A stretch of DNA of 64,000 nucleotides from Coturnix japonica (taxonomy: Eukaryota > Chordata > Aves > Galliformes > Phasianidae): NCBI RefSeq assembly GCF_001577835.2, contig NC_029532.1, positions 62,001 to 126,000 of the forward strand, read 5' to 3'. A program made the position numbers and the translations under genes. Positions 50,501 through 62,454 of this stretch are shown piece after piece. The notes beneath the pieces were generated by a model that was not told where the DNA came from, ran no database searches, and was given only the letters and a program-made list of their open reading frames with translations. The first letter of the stretch is position 1; each line of letters begins with the position of its first letter.

Positions 50501-53500
50501 GTGGCTCCCTGTTGGCCTCTGGCTTCGGGTCCAGCTCAGGGAGGGGCGGCTGCAGGGCATCCTTCTTGGACTCCTTCATGTCTGGAAGAAGGGGAGCTGC
50601 TGCTGGTTGTGGCAGCCTTTGCTATGCCTCACCCAGCAGATCTGCTTCACAGACAGCAGGCTGCCCCTAGCTGGGTCAGCCCGTGTGAAGGCGCATGATG
50701 CCTCCACCTCACTGCCGTGTCCCCCTGCCAGAAGCACCACCAGCTCCCCACAAGCCGTACCCACATCGCTGTTCTCCAGGGACTGGTCTTCCTCAGATAC
50801 TTTCAGGAAGACCTCCTCAAGAGTGGTGTCCATCAGCCCAAAACTGGTGAGGTCCAGCTCCTCCAGGCTCTGCTCCAAGTGCTGTGGGAGGGAAAATGAG
50901 GAGGGCAGGAGGCTCCAGCACCACTGCAACTCCTCATGAGTGCTGTTGCCAGATGGGATCCCTGCCCCACACCAGCTGCTGTTGGCATGTACAGGTGATG
51001 CTCTTTGACAGAGCTGGCACAGGCCCAGTGCCATGTCCTGCCCCCCAAAGGTCCCCCCCCACACACACATGCTCACATGCACGTTTTCCCCATGTCTCAC
51101 AGGGTGCTGCGCCCACTGGGCTCATGCCACCCCTCAGCACTGACTCTATCCTTACACTGCCAGCAAGGTGGGCAGTGAGGCTGTGTGTGATGTGGGTACC
51201 TGGAAGAGCCTCTCGAAGCAGCCCTTCTTGACGGCCTCACTGGGCAAGATGTAGGAGAGCTCGGTGTTGGTATCTGAGATCAGGAGGCAGGAGGCCACGT
51301 ACTTCTTGATGAACTGAGAGACGCGGGGCTCGGAGCAGGGGCTGATGGACGAGTGGCCTGGAGGACTGTGGGGCTGGCCGGGCTCTGTGGCAGAGAGGCA
51401 GCACTGGTCACTCCTCATCCGGCCTCCTACCAGGACCACCTCTCCCTTCCCATGCTATCTCCAGAGCCTTGGGGGATCCTTCTGCACTGATCACAGGGTG
51501 CTGTTGGCTTTCTGACTGCCCCAGCTGTGCCATCTTGTCCTGAGCCCCATGGGGCACCACTGCCCATGTTGGGCATCAGTAGGCAGCCCCTAGTCTGGAC
51601 CAGGACCAGAACCTGGGGGCAGTGCCTCCATGCAGGGTCAAACTGGGGACCCAGTGGGAGAAACCAGGGCTGGGCACTGCCACCTTCTGCATCACTGTGC
51701 TGTCCCGCTGTGCCCTCCACGTGGCCTACGGAGACTTGGGGTGGGAGCATTCAGGTTTTGACCTCTTGCTCCTTTCCTGGGCACAAAAAGGGCTGGTCCC
51801 ATCTACTGATGCTCCAAACCATAGGTCCCGCTGGGCCCACAGACCTGCACTGTTCCTGGTGTCCGACTGCCTCTTTACCACAGTCAGCTTGTAGCCATCA
51901 CCATAGGTGCTCTTGAGGAAGAGTGGGGAGCCGCAGCACTTGAGCTTGCCATGGGAGATGATGGCAATGCGGTCGCCCAGCATGTCTGCCTCATCCATGT
52001 GATGGGTGGACAGCAGGATGGTCCTCCCTGTGACACAGAGTATAAAGAGAAGGTGTGAGGTTGTGCCAGGGCTGCTGTATACTCTGCCTGCCCTACCAGG
52101 CACTGCTTTGGCACAGCATGCTGTCAGGATATGTGGGTAATGAGGGCATGGAGCTGGCTGATCCTACAAGGATCTCACAGGGACCCCAGGCTCAGGTGCA
52201 GAGGAGTCTGACCACCATACACAGACAGATGTAGGGAGAGGTCATGCCACAGCTTGGGCTGGGAACCAGGAGAGGCACACCTGGTCCTTCTTAGGAGGAC
52301 AGCGAGAGGTTCTCCCTCCACTCTTAAGCCCAGGCTCAGTTTTCTGCCCCATGCATGGCTCTACCCTTCCCTGCTCACCTGGCTTGTACTTGAGGATGAG
52401 GTCCCAGATGGCTCTGCGCGCATACGGGTCAACTCCGGCTGTGGGCTCATCCAGGATCACAACCTTGGATCCACCCACAAAGGCAATGGCCACTGACAGT
52501 TTTCTCTTCATGCCCCCTGAGAGGGTCTGCACTAAGGAATGGCGTTTGTTGGAGAGCTCCAGATCCTCAATCATCCTGGGAACAGGGACAGAAGCAGCAG
52601 AATGCTGGGGCCAGCCTGTGCCTGCAGGGAGCAGGTCACCACTATTTCCCATGGCTCTTGGCAGTCAGGGCCGCCCAGCTACAACCAAGCTATGAAAGGA
52701 ACTTATGCCAGCCCAATACCCCAGGTTTCCAAACACACTTGTTGGAGCTGCAGTAGGGGTGATCCCTGCTCCCAGACATCTCCCTGCAAACACAGCCAAG
52801 AGAGCAGGACCTGCTTCTGCAAAAGGTGCATATGTGGGCAAAAGGAGCTGGGGGTGCCTACTTGTCCATCTCCTTGCGGATCTCCTCCTCTGCCATGCTC
52901 TTGAGTTGTGAGTAGAACCAGAGGTGCTCCTCCACTGTCAGTCTGTCAAAGAGCACGTTGTGCTGCGGACACATGCCCAAGTTTTTCCGGATCTCATCCA
53001 TCTCTGTCCGGATATCATGACCATAGATGGTAGCGGAGCCCGAGGTTGGTGGAAATAAGCCAGTCAGGATGGACCTGGATGGACGAAGAAAGGAACACAG
53101 TGAGGGACCTTGTGTACCTTCCTCTGTCTCCGGCCCCAATCATCAGAGTATCTGCTGGGCCCTGGCAGAGCAGTATCAGTGCAGAGCTTTGCGTTGGCCA
53201 CTTCTTGCCCTTCTGCACCACTCTTATACCCACACCACCTCCCTCTGGGCACAGCATCAGACATGGAGCCCAGTGATTATGCCCATGTGACACCTTCCCA
53301 ACTCATCACTGACCAGGACAAAGCCCATGGCTGGAACTCACATGGTGGTGGTCTTGCCTGCACCATTGTGCCCCAGGAAGGACACCACCTGGTTCTCATA
53401 GAGGTTGAGGCTCAGCTTGTTCAATGCCAGCTTCTTGTCGGTTTTGTAGACCTTGGTGAGCTTGTCAATGCAGACAACCAAGGGGAGGTGGGTCGGCTCC

Positions 53501-56500
53501 TCCTCGATGCCCCGTGTCTCCTCTGTCATAGAAGTGGGCCAGTGAGGGGTCAGAGATGCACAGTGCACAGGGTTCCTGGGCTGCCTGGCTGCCACCCCTG
53601 CCTGCCAGCTCACCCAGCCTCCTGCTCTCCATGGCACAGGCCTGATCCTCCTCCATGATGCTGAGGCGCGTGGTGCGGGACCAGGGCCATGTCCACTCCC
53701 AGGTCTCCACTCGCCCGTTGCCCAGCCAGTAGGACTTCTGGAAGGGGAAGTACCAGGGCCGCGGGAGGCCGAACATGCCTGCAAGCACAACCCTGTGTAG
53801 TCAGGGACACCTCTGCAGCATGTGCAAGCAGAAGCTGGCTGAGGGATGGAGCAGAGCTGGGTGCAGGCACAGGGATGAGCAGGGACATCTCTCTGGCTTA
53901 GGAACAGCCTTGCAGGATAGTCTGCTGGTGCTCAGGAAAATGCTGCTGGACGGTGCAGTGGAACAAAGCAAAACTGGGCCTGTCTAATGTTTCAGCTTTA
54001 CTAGAAAACCAGAGCAGCTAGGATTCCTTGTCAAATTGGCAATGAGAGGGAGTAATGCTCCAATTGTGTATGCCATATTTTGCTCCGGTTGGACAGTAAA
54101 CTGAAACACATAGAACCACAGACTATCCTGAGTTGTAAGGGACCCACAAGGACCATTGAGTTCAACTCCTGGTTGCACTCAGGACCACACAAAACATAAC
54201 TGAAGAGCTCCTAGCAAACTGTCAGGGACAAGGAAGTTCCCAGTGGGTGAGAGCAGGTGCCCCCAAGAAGACACAGACAGGGACCACAGAGGCACAATGT
54301 GCTGAATCTGGTTGTATCAGGGCTGAGCACAGGCAGGAAACAACAGCACTCCTAGTGCTCCAGTGATGCCCCTGCCCACACATACCTGGGTGCACAGCCT
54401 CAATGTACCACGTGAGCACCCCATACACCACAGCATCAATGATCAGCATCATCATGGACAGCAGGAGGTTGAAGTCATCTCCTTCCACAGGTGACTGGCT
54501 GAAGGTGTGCCACTGGATGCCCACACCAGCCACCTCGTACAGCGCAAAGTACTTGGAGCCCAGCCCAAATGCTGTGGTGGACATGAGAGACTGCAAGGAG
54601 GAGGAAAGGGCACATCAGCAGGAGCCACATGCCAACTCTGGAGTGAATTCCCATCTGGCTTTGCCCCACCCAAGCCCATGGAGATGCTTCCCACCCTGGG
54701 AGTCACCAGACCTGGAGGTGCCTCCAAAGTCCCATGGAGAGACAGTTCACATGGGCACAGATCTGCCTAGGGGTTGGTGGCCCATCGGTGAGATGTGAGA
54801 TGCCCAGGACCAGTAGCTATGCAGGGGACATAAGGTACCTATGGCAAAGCCTGGGCCAGGCACCTCCTGACAGCTGCACCCAACTCACCGCGATGCACTT
54901 CTCAAATGCTGTGATCTTATCATGAGCCACCTCCTCCCGGATGGCCACATACATGTAGGGCACATAGCTGAGGAAATAGATGATGCCACCACAGGCAGAA
55001 GCCAGCTTGGCCTTGGAGTAGAGCACCGACACTAGGAAGCTACAGAGAGGACAGTGTCACATTGCCAGCCTCACTGCAAGGCAGAGGTGACCCTGCAACC
55101 CCAAGGAGCGGATTGGACCCAGCACCTCCCTCTGATTAGTAATGAGAGGGCCAAGGGTGGAGGAACCCTCCGGCACCCAAACCAGGATCCTGCCCCACCG
55201 GGGTACTCCCCACACTGATTCTGTTGGTGTTGAGGTAATAAAGGCAACCCTCAAATTGCCTGGTTGGGGTGTCCCTCCACCAGCCCGTACCACAGGGCTC
55301 CCAGCACCCACACCCCAAGGCACAAGGACATTCCGCCAGGGACCTGGCACTGCTGGTGGACCCTGAGCCCAGTGAGGGAGCCTGGCAACTCACCAAAACA
55401 TGATGGTTGCTACAGCATAGATGGCAAGAAAGAGCCAGATGATGAGGACGTCGCTGTGCATCAGGACCTTGCCATACTTCAGGATGGCGGTGAGTGCTGT
55501 GACTGAGATGGAGAGCTGGACAAAGCCGGTGATGAACCAAGCTACCCAATGCACCGCATTGTTCAAGCCCATCATCTTCATCACCTGCAAAGCCGACACT
55601 GCTTAGTGACGCTGTCCCCTATCCCACACATCCCCCAGCCCTTCACTCGCAGGGGCTAGGAGAGCTAATGGCAGCACTGAGGAGCCAGGGTCTGGAGGTT
55701 CCATTCCCTGCAGGGCTTCTTCCACGGACGCCCAGTAGAACCAGCTCTGCCCAAAGATGAACTGCAGCAGAGCAGGGAGGTGAGATGTGTGCCTGGGGCA
55801 CCAGGAGTGCAGAGGGAGCTGGGGTCCTGCAAAGGGTATCCCTATCCTAACAGCACCAGGCTGAGTGCCTCAGCACGTGGCAGGATGTGCCACAATGGGG
55901 CTGCAGGCTGAGCTGGGGTTGGTGCTCTCCTGCAGGCTGCCTTGGCTGCTGAGGGTGGTTCTCTGAGACACTGGCCAGCTCAGCCTGGCATTATGCCTAG
56001 CAGCACAATCTTGATGGCTGTAGAGCTCTCCCCTTATCAGGCAGAGCTCTAGGCTGCTGCTGTCTAGGAACTGCTGTTGGATAACATAGGGGGTAACTTG
56101 GCAGCAGAGCACAAGTTCCTGTGCCTGGGCTGCCCTGGGCAAACAGGCATGGAAGATAACTGCTCATCCCCAGGGCTCTCCCCCACCATCCCCACCTCTT
56201 TCAGGCGATGTTCCTTCTCTGTCACAATATGTTGGATCATCATGGCCACTGAGTAAACCCAGGAGATCACCATGCACAGAGGCATCATATGCTCGATGAC
56301 GAAGAGAAAGCTGGTGGAGTGTAAGAAGAGAAGAGAGAACTGGAGCCTGGGAAGACCCTGAGGACAAGCTACCAGACAGTGGAGGGGCTCTCCTGCCACC
56401 CAGGGACTATTACAGCCCTCAGCAGCTCCTCAGTGACCTGCAAGAGCTACTGCTCCCATCACCATTCAATACGTGAGGAAACTGAGACACAGGAGGGGAA

Positions 56501-59500
56501 ACGTTTCTCAGAGCTCCTCTAATGAGGAACACCTGTGCAGGCCCTCAGGTTCCAGTGGCTGAGCCTGCAGCACTGTGCAGACTGCCCCAGTGCCCTGCCT
56601 ACCCTGGTGTGGACAGGGCCCCAAGCACCTTCCTGCCCTGCAGGTTTGGGACTTCTCAGTGCTTCATTTAGATCACTGTGCTCAATAACCACTGATAGAC
56701 CTATGTGCCACCCATTTACCACACTTCTCTTTGTTCTTCCTGAGTATTGCAGCCTCTGAGATGCCCTGCAGCCATGAGTTCCTCATTTGAACTATGAACT
56801 GGGGAAAAAATATTTCCCCATTTGTTCGGCTTGGGAGTTCAAGTTACAGCGTAACTGGATGCTCGCCATTCCCAAGGCATTCACCAGCCTTCCTCAGGCC
56901 CCCAGCCTTGTCTCTGTTTCCCAGATGTGTCCTGGCTGATTCAGACTGACTGATGGGAAGAGGGAAGGTCCTGCCCCTGCCCTTCCTTGCCCAGAGAAAT
57001 GCTACTCACTCATCACGTGTGTAACATGGATATGGGAACATCTGCACATAGTTGCCTGGTTCCACCACATCATGGCCAACAAACGTGTTGATGAGGGCAC
57101 GCTCCATCATATCTGGGGAGGAGGGGAGGCCAGGCTGAGTGGGCTGCACAGGCAGGGGCTGAGGAGCACGGGTAACCAGTCAGGCAGCTGGGACTCACCC
57201 TGGATCCAGACAAAGCCATAGAGGAAATAGAAGCGGCCCCCAGTGTTGGGACCAGGCCGCCAATATGCCCGCCGGATCTCATTGGTCTTCTCGGTGAAGC
57301 TGGAATTCTGCCGGATCTTATACATGACATGCGGGGGCAGTGAGCCATCCTTGTTGGTCTGGAAGATCACACCTGTGGGCAGCAGAGAGGCAGAGAGCCT
57401 GCTGGCACCAGCCAGCCTGCAGAGATGGGCAGGGACACAGTGGGAGTCAGGATTCAGAGCTCAGCATCTCTCTGCCCAGAGCAAGACAAGGGCTGTGATG
57501 GCTGAGGATGGCCCTGGCACAGGATGTGGGGCCACTCTGACTGCAAGCAACCACGGTGAGCCAGGACAGCGGCCAGGATCAAAGGACAGCACAGAGGGAC
57601 AAAGAGCTGCCATGCTTGACACATTCATTCATCCAGCACACAAACTGAGGCAGCCAACATCCCAGAGCCAGGTCTGGGGCACAGCTTTGGATGTGGTTTC
57701 AGGGACCCCTGTATAGGAGCTGGTTCCCAGGGACGCACTGGCAAAGACCGTGACGTTGTCCTGGTAGGCCTGGTTCAGTGTGTAGTTGACGATGCTCTCC
57801 TCATCTGGGAAGCCCTTGAAGATGTCCACGCTGACCTGGAGGGATGGGACAGCCAGTGAGATCCTGCTGCCTCTCATAGGTCTGGTGGTAGACCCCACAC
57901 ATATGCTATGTTATGCACCATAACAAACGCCTGCACAAGCTCCTTAACCCAAACAGATGGGCACCTGCCATTGAAATCTCCACCCCAAGTTCCTGACCAC
58001 CATCCCCTCCAGTTCTCCCAGCCTGTAGCCTGAAGGAGGTCTGAGCTCTTGGGCTCCGTAGAGCACAGCGAGGGGTGACAGGTGCTGCTCCAAGTGCCCG
58101 TGTGTCCACGGATGGGTGCAGCCTCACCTTGGCCATGAAGTGGACCCAGCCACAGGCAGCATTATCAATGGTGTCCAGCTGCTGGAGCAGGACACTGGCA
58201 TTGGGCAGGGAGAAGTTGCCATTGAGAAAGCTGTGCAGAAGGTCGTTGTCGGAGACGTTCAGGATTTCTGGGTGCTTGCGGAGGTCAGTGGTGAACTGGA
58301 ACAGGGCAGAAGAGATGAGAGAGGGAGGCTGGAGCATCCCCCGCCATTCAGTGCTGCCCCCATTGTGGACACAGCTGGAACCAACACTTTGCAGTGCTCC
58401 TGGAGACAGCAAGACAGCACCCAGTCTGAGCAGGGAGACAGCCTGGTCCTCACCAAGGCAGGCTGGGCACCCAGGAGCACCTCATAGACAGAAGTAGAGG
58501 GTACCTGAGGACACAACATCCCCTTTCTGCCCTTGGGACAAGTCAAGGCAGATTCAATCCCAGCAGCATCTACCTGCTGCAGCCAGCGGATGCGTCTCTG
58601 CAGCCTGCCCTCCTCCAGGTAGGTCCGGATCTCAGGGGAGATGTTCAGCCACACCTTGGCATAGTGGGTGACGTTACCAACAAAGGCAAAGGTCTCATTG
58701 GCCTGCGGGAGAGAGGTAATGCAGCTGGAGGAGGCAGGGCTGCTCACTGCCCTCACTGCTGCAGAGCACCCAGCAGCCATGAGGTCCCTATCCACCCCAC
58801 AGGCACTGCCTGACAGCTGCCAGCCTCCTCCTGCTCAGCCCTACCATCACACAGTGCCCGTCTCACTAAGCACATCGGGCAGGGCTGGCACATGGAGATG
58901 GACAGGCACCCACTCTGTGCCCTCACCTTCAGGATGACCTTGTCCACTTCAGTACCCACAGGCGCATACAGGATTTTGGGGTTGCTGGTCATAAGATGCA
59001 CAAGGAGGCCCAGGTTTCGCTGCTCCTTGCTGGTGAAGCCCAGAGAGCTCATGTTGCCCTGCTTCAGTGCCTCAGGTTCAATGGTCCTGCGAACACAGCC
59101 CAGGCTGCAAACCCCACACCAGCCCCACACCCCTCACTGAGGGCAGTCCCTGTCCAGGGCTCCCCCAGAATTTCCCCCAGCCATGGCACAAGGACATGGT
59201 ACAGCACCAACTCCTGCACGCTGTGAGGAGCACCTGGCCTAGGCTGTCCCCTGCTCCCATTCCAATCCCAGGCCTCCTACCGGTTGTTGCCACAGAGGAT
59301 GGGCTGCAGCCCAGCCCAGAGCTGCACAAAGGCTGAGAACTGCCCCTGGGGGTTGTCACTGCCTGTCGGGTCCCCCCCGGCACCCTCCTCCTCCGTTGTG
59401 GTGTTGCTGGAAGTGGCATTTGCACTGGCCCAGCCAGTGCTGTTGGCTGTGGGCAGCGGAGCCTTGGTGGCACATGCCCCCCTGGGCAGGAGCCTGGCCA

Positions 59501-62454
59501 GAGCTGAGAGGATGTCCATGTCACGGAGAACCTTCTCTATCTCTACGATGTCTTCCAGGAGCGTGCGGAGCCGGTGCTGGGCTGCTGTGCTGTTCACCTC
59601 ATCCAGCTGCAGCTATGAGGACAAGCAGACAAGGGGTTACATGTGGCCGGGGCACTGAAGTGGCCCTGCTCACCTGCTGCCAGGGGAAGGGGGCCAAGGG
59701 GACCCCAAGTGATGCCATGTCCCCTTTCTTAATTACAGGTTTGAAGCTGCATCCAGGTCTCATCACAGCACATCTGCAGCAATCAGGCAGCAGGAACACA
59801 GCCAAATGCTGACAGGGTCTTGCACGGGGACATGTGAGATGTCCATCAAACAAGGATGGATGAGGAGGGGGACCCAGAGACAGCCTTGAGGAGTGCACAG
59901 CTCACTGATGGCACTGCCACTCCCAGGGAACCCTGGGTAGACTCTGCACGGACAAGCTGGGAGGATGCTGGGGACACCACGTCCAACAGACGGTGCCAAA
60001 TTAGGTGCCAGTAAGGGGACATCAGCTGCAGTGCCCCTGGAGCTAGGAGGGCACTCCCAGCAGACCACGGGTCTGGGCAGGGGGTCCAACCCTGCAGGCT
60101 AAGGGGGGGCCAAGGCACATATTGAAGTACGTCTCAGAAACCTGGGTTGGCCACAGGTCCCCACACAGCCCCTGGTTGGAGATAAGCAGCTTGGAACAGC
60201 CCCGCCCCACCGCCCACCCCATGCTGTGGGGCCACGGATGCTGGGCCCGGCTGGCGCTCACCCTGCTGACAATCTTGGGGGTGTCCACCTGGTCCCGCAG
60301 CTCAGCAGCCAGCTGAGCAAAGCGCTCCTCGCGCGCTGCCCGGCTGCCGTTGCACACCAGCACTCGGTACGTCTGCAGCAGCGGCTGCTGGCCGGGAGCC
60401 ACGCGCAGGAGGCGGCGCAGCATCCCTGATCTCTGCCCACAGGTCAGCTGCTCCAGGACCGGCGCCGTGAAGAGGATGCGCTGCAGAGGGAAGCGTGGCT
60501 GAGCTGCTCAGGGCGGTGGGAGCACCACGGCTGTGCCAGCACCACGGAGCGTGGCTGGCTGCGGCTGGCTGCTCACCTCCATCTCAGCAACAAAGGCCTG
60601 GGGACTGTAGGAGCCAGTGGGGGCTGCAGCGGCACTGGCGAGGCCCAGGGCCTGGGACAGCAGACGGAGCAATGCCAGCCGCTGCAAGGCTGCAGAGGGG
60701 TCACGCAGGGCCCTGTGGACCAGCCCCTCCCGCAGGCTCTTCCAGCCGCTGGGGAGGCTCTTCTGCAATAGGACCAATGGGGTAGAAGGGCACTCCCCAG
60801 TGCCCCCTCCATCCCGAGCACATGAAAGCCCCCGCAGCACACATGTCCACAGTGGGGACCATGGGAACATGCAGAACTGGGGGAGAGCCATCCTTGGTAT
60901 GTCACAGGGCCTTCTCCCCACAGCCAAAGGCACCTGGGGGTAATGATTTCCTCCTCCCTTCCTGACAGTGCCATCACCTTTTGCCACAGGACACTGAGGC
61001 ACAGGTATGAGCCTGCCTTGAGGGATCAGTGGCAGCACCAGGATGGAACCCTGATGGCCCTACTGCCACTCTGGCCACCTGACGGTGCCCCTGCTCGGAC
61101 AAATAACTTCACACAACCCTGCATGCAAAGCAGAAGGGATGGAGAAGATGAGCTTGTCTCTGCCACATCCCCACATGCTCCTCACCTCCAGCTGTGCCAT
61201 CTTCTCACTGCGTCCAAACCGATCCCACAGGTCTCGCTCATAAGTGTCATCAGGTGCCAAAGGAGAGGTCCCAAACAGCAGGCGGTACACCTGAGCCAAG
61301 GACAGGAACAGGGCTGCTGAGTGTGCTGATAACAGAGAAACCCCACTGCCAGCAGTGCCCCAGCATTGGGTAAATGGGACCACAGGGCAGGACAGCAGGA
61401 GTCCCACAGGTCTGGCAGCCAGGGCTCAGTCTGGGCCAAGATGTGCCCACAGCCACTGCAGCACTGAGCTCAGCAAACCCCACACTGTCACTCACCTCCC
61501 GCAGGTCAACGCTGGAGCCCAGGAGCAGCTCGGCTGTGCCATTGGGGAGGGACAAGTTCTGTGTGAGAAAGCGGTGCAGCTCCCCCCGATCCTTAGCAGC
61601 CCACCCCAGTGTGAAACCAGATCCTGTCAAGGAGCAAAGCAGGGGCTGAGAGCAGTCCATGAGCAGCCAATACGTGGCCCAGCCCTACAAAGGGACATCT
61701 CAGAGCCAGCCCTGCCACAAGGGCCTGTGGCCAGGCACTGCCATATCGCTGGGTGCAGGGACTCCCTACTGACCTGCCTGGTTGCTGAAGTGGGTCTCCA
61801 TGGAGCTGGGCTCACTGCTGCTGAGGGCCTCCAGGCGCCGGCGCAGGGATTCCAGCTCCTCCTCTAGACCTGGGTGCTCTGGGTCAAACAAGTTGCTCTG
61901 CTCCACCACCTCAGTGAGGTGCTCCAGGAGCTGTGTCACCCTGCAGGGAGCAGAGTACCATGAGCATCAGGTGTGGGATACGTGCAGCCTCAGGTGCACT
62001 GTGCAGCTGCACATCAAATCTGTGCACGTGCCAGGAATGCAGGGGACAGAGCCAGTAATCCCAGGTGTCCCCAGGGTCACCTCCTTCCTCCTCCCCAAAT
62101 GCTGCCATTGGAAGTGCAGGGAAATGAATGGGCTTAGGTGTCCCCCAACCCCTGAGGACAAGGGACTCTGTACCCAAACACTTCTAAGGTTGTGCACTGC
62201 TGCAGCTTCTCGTGCAGAATGCAGTTCAATGTCACCAATGGGAGAACGGGTAAGCCATGCACAGGTGTGCACTCGAGTGTGTGTGTGCATGTGTGCATGT
62301 GCATGTACAGGACCAAGAAGAGCATGGCAATGCACGACTCACGTGGAGTTGGAGTACTGCAGGAAGCCAAACTCATCGCGCTGGCCGTCGGGACACAGGG
62401 ACTGCATGACAGGCAGGATCCCGGCTGAGGTGAGCGGGGCCGCCGTGTAGAAAG
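41400..62454 (-). CDS. ABCA2: ABCA2, ATP-binding cassette subfamily A member 2 (47 exons present; 5' end off right edge)
   Basis: Forty-seven exons join in one unbroken frame of about 2,455 codons plus stop (7370 nt; the first exon opens in phase). The full-length ABCA plan is visible: a large first extracellular loop, membrane domain 1, NBD1, a regulatory linker, membrane helix and second loop, membrane domain 2, NBD2, and a C-terminal tail ending SFNTDTLC. Similarity to human ABCA2 is extensive, with long identical stretches in both NBDs and membrane domain 2. The family's first exons (cytosolic N terminus and first membrane helix) are not found up to 64000. ABCA2 is an endolysosomal transporter implicated in sphingolipid and sterol trafficking, abundant in oligodendrocytes and neurons. 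Exon coordinates are given in the five part entries. Confidence 0.97.
44718..50581 (-). other. ABCA2: ABCA2 part 4: linker, second extracellular loop and membrane domain 2, 13 exons
   Basis: Exons in transcript order: 50291-50581, 48931-49149, 48483-48585, 47780-48105, 47341-47554, 47084-47189, 46857-46968, 46401-46461, 45996-46170, 45804-45919, 45409-45556, 45000-45123 and 44718-44850. The first exon is a serine/acidic/proline-rich cytosolic linker. The next holds [20 protein letters not shown], the first helix of the second half. Helices of membrane domain 2 follow ([39 protein letters not shown]). The intron after 47341 uses a GC donor. Confidence 0.93.
50761..53522 (-). other. ABCA2: ABCA2 part 3: nucleotide-binding domain 1, six exons
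   Basis: Exons in transcript order: 53342-53522, 52862-53074, 52379-52575, 51845-52027, 51200-51384 and 50761-50881. All ATPase motifs are intact: Walker [12 protein letters not shown] (its last codon split by an intron), Q-loop CPQHNVLF, signature [10 protein letters not shown], Walker [13 protein letters not shown] and the H-loop histidine in THHMDEAD. The last exon carries the ABCA-typical [16 protein letters not shown] and an acidic stretch. Confidence 0.95.
53614..56310 (-). other. ABCA2: ABCA2 part 2: membrane domain 1, five exons
   Basis: Exons in transcript order: 56196-56310, 55394-55584, 54889-55039, 54386-54590 and 53614-53778. Hydrophobic helices are clear in [71 protein letters not shown] and LLIDAVVYG-like sequence. 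The final exon ends with the cytosolic lead-in [14 protein letters not shown] before NBD1. The CR1 fragment at about 54100 lies in the intron between the last two exons. Confidence 0.92.
54100..54215 (-). mobile_element. CR1 LINE, truncated 3'-end fragment in an ABCA2 intron
   Basis: The plus strand reads CATAGAACCACAGACTATCC, continues with GAGTTGTAAGGGACCCACAAGG and then TTCAACTCCTGG. This is the reverse complement of the CR1 3' end as known from chicken. The element is therefore in the same orientation as ABCA2. Only about 115 bp remains, with no coding portion. Confidence 0.88.
57010..62454 (-). other. ABCA2: ABCA2 part 1: first extracellular loop, 13 exons
   Basis: Exons in transcript order: 62343-62454, 61774-61940, 61496-61623, 61186-61290, 60577-60762, 60262-60480, 59281-59612, 58927-59086, 58574-58702, 58128-58295, 57739-57835, 57199-57372 and 57010-57112. 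The part opens [20 protein letters not shown] and is rich in N-glycosylation sequons and cysteines. Conserved blocks include [51 protein letters not shown] and the run into FVWIQDMMERA. The 62-codon exon 60577-60762 (alanine/leucine-rich) has no clear counterpart in the human protein as I remember it. Confidence 0.9.
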
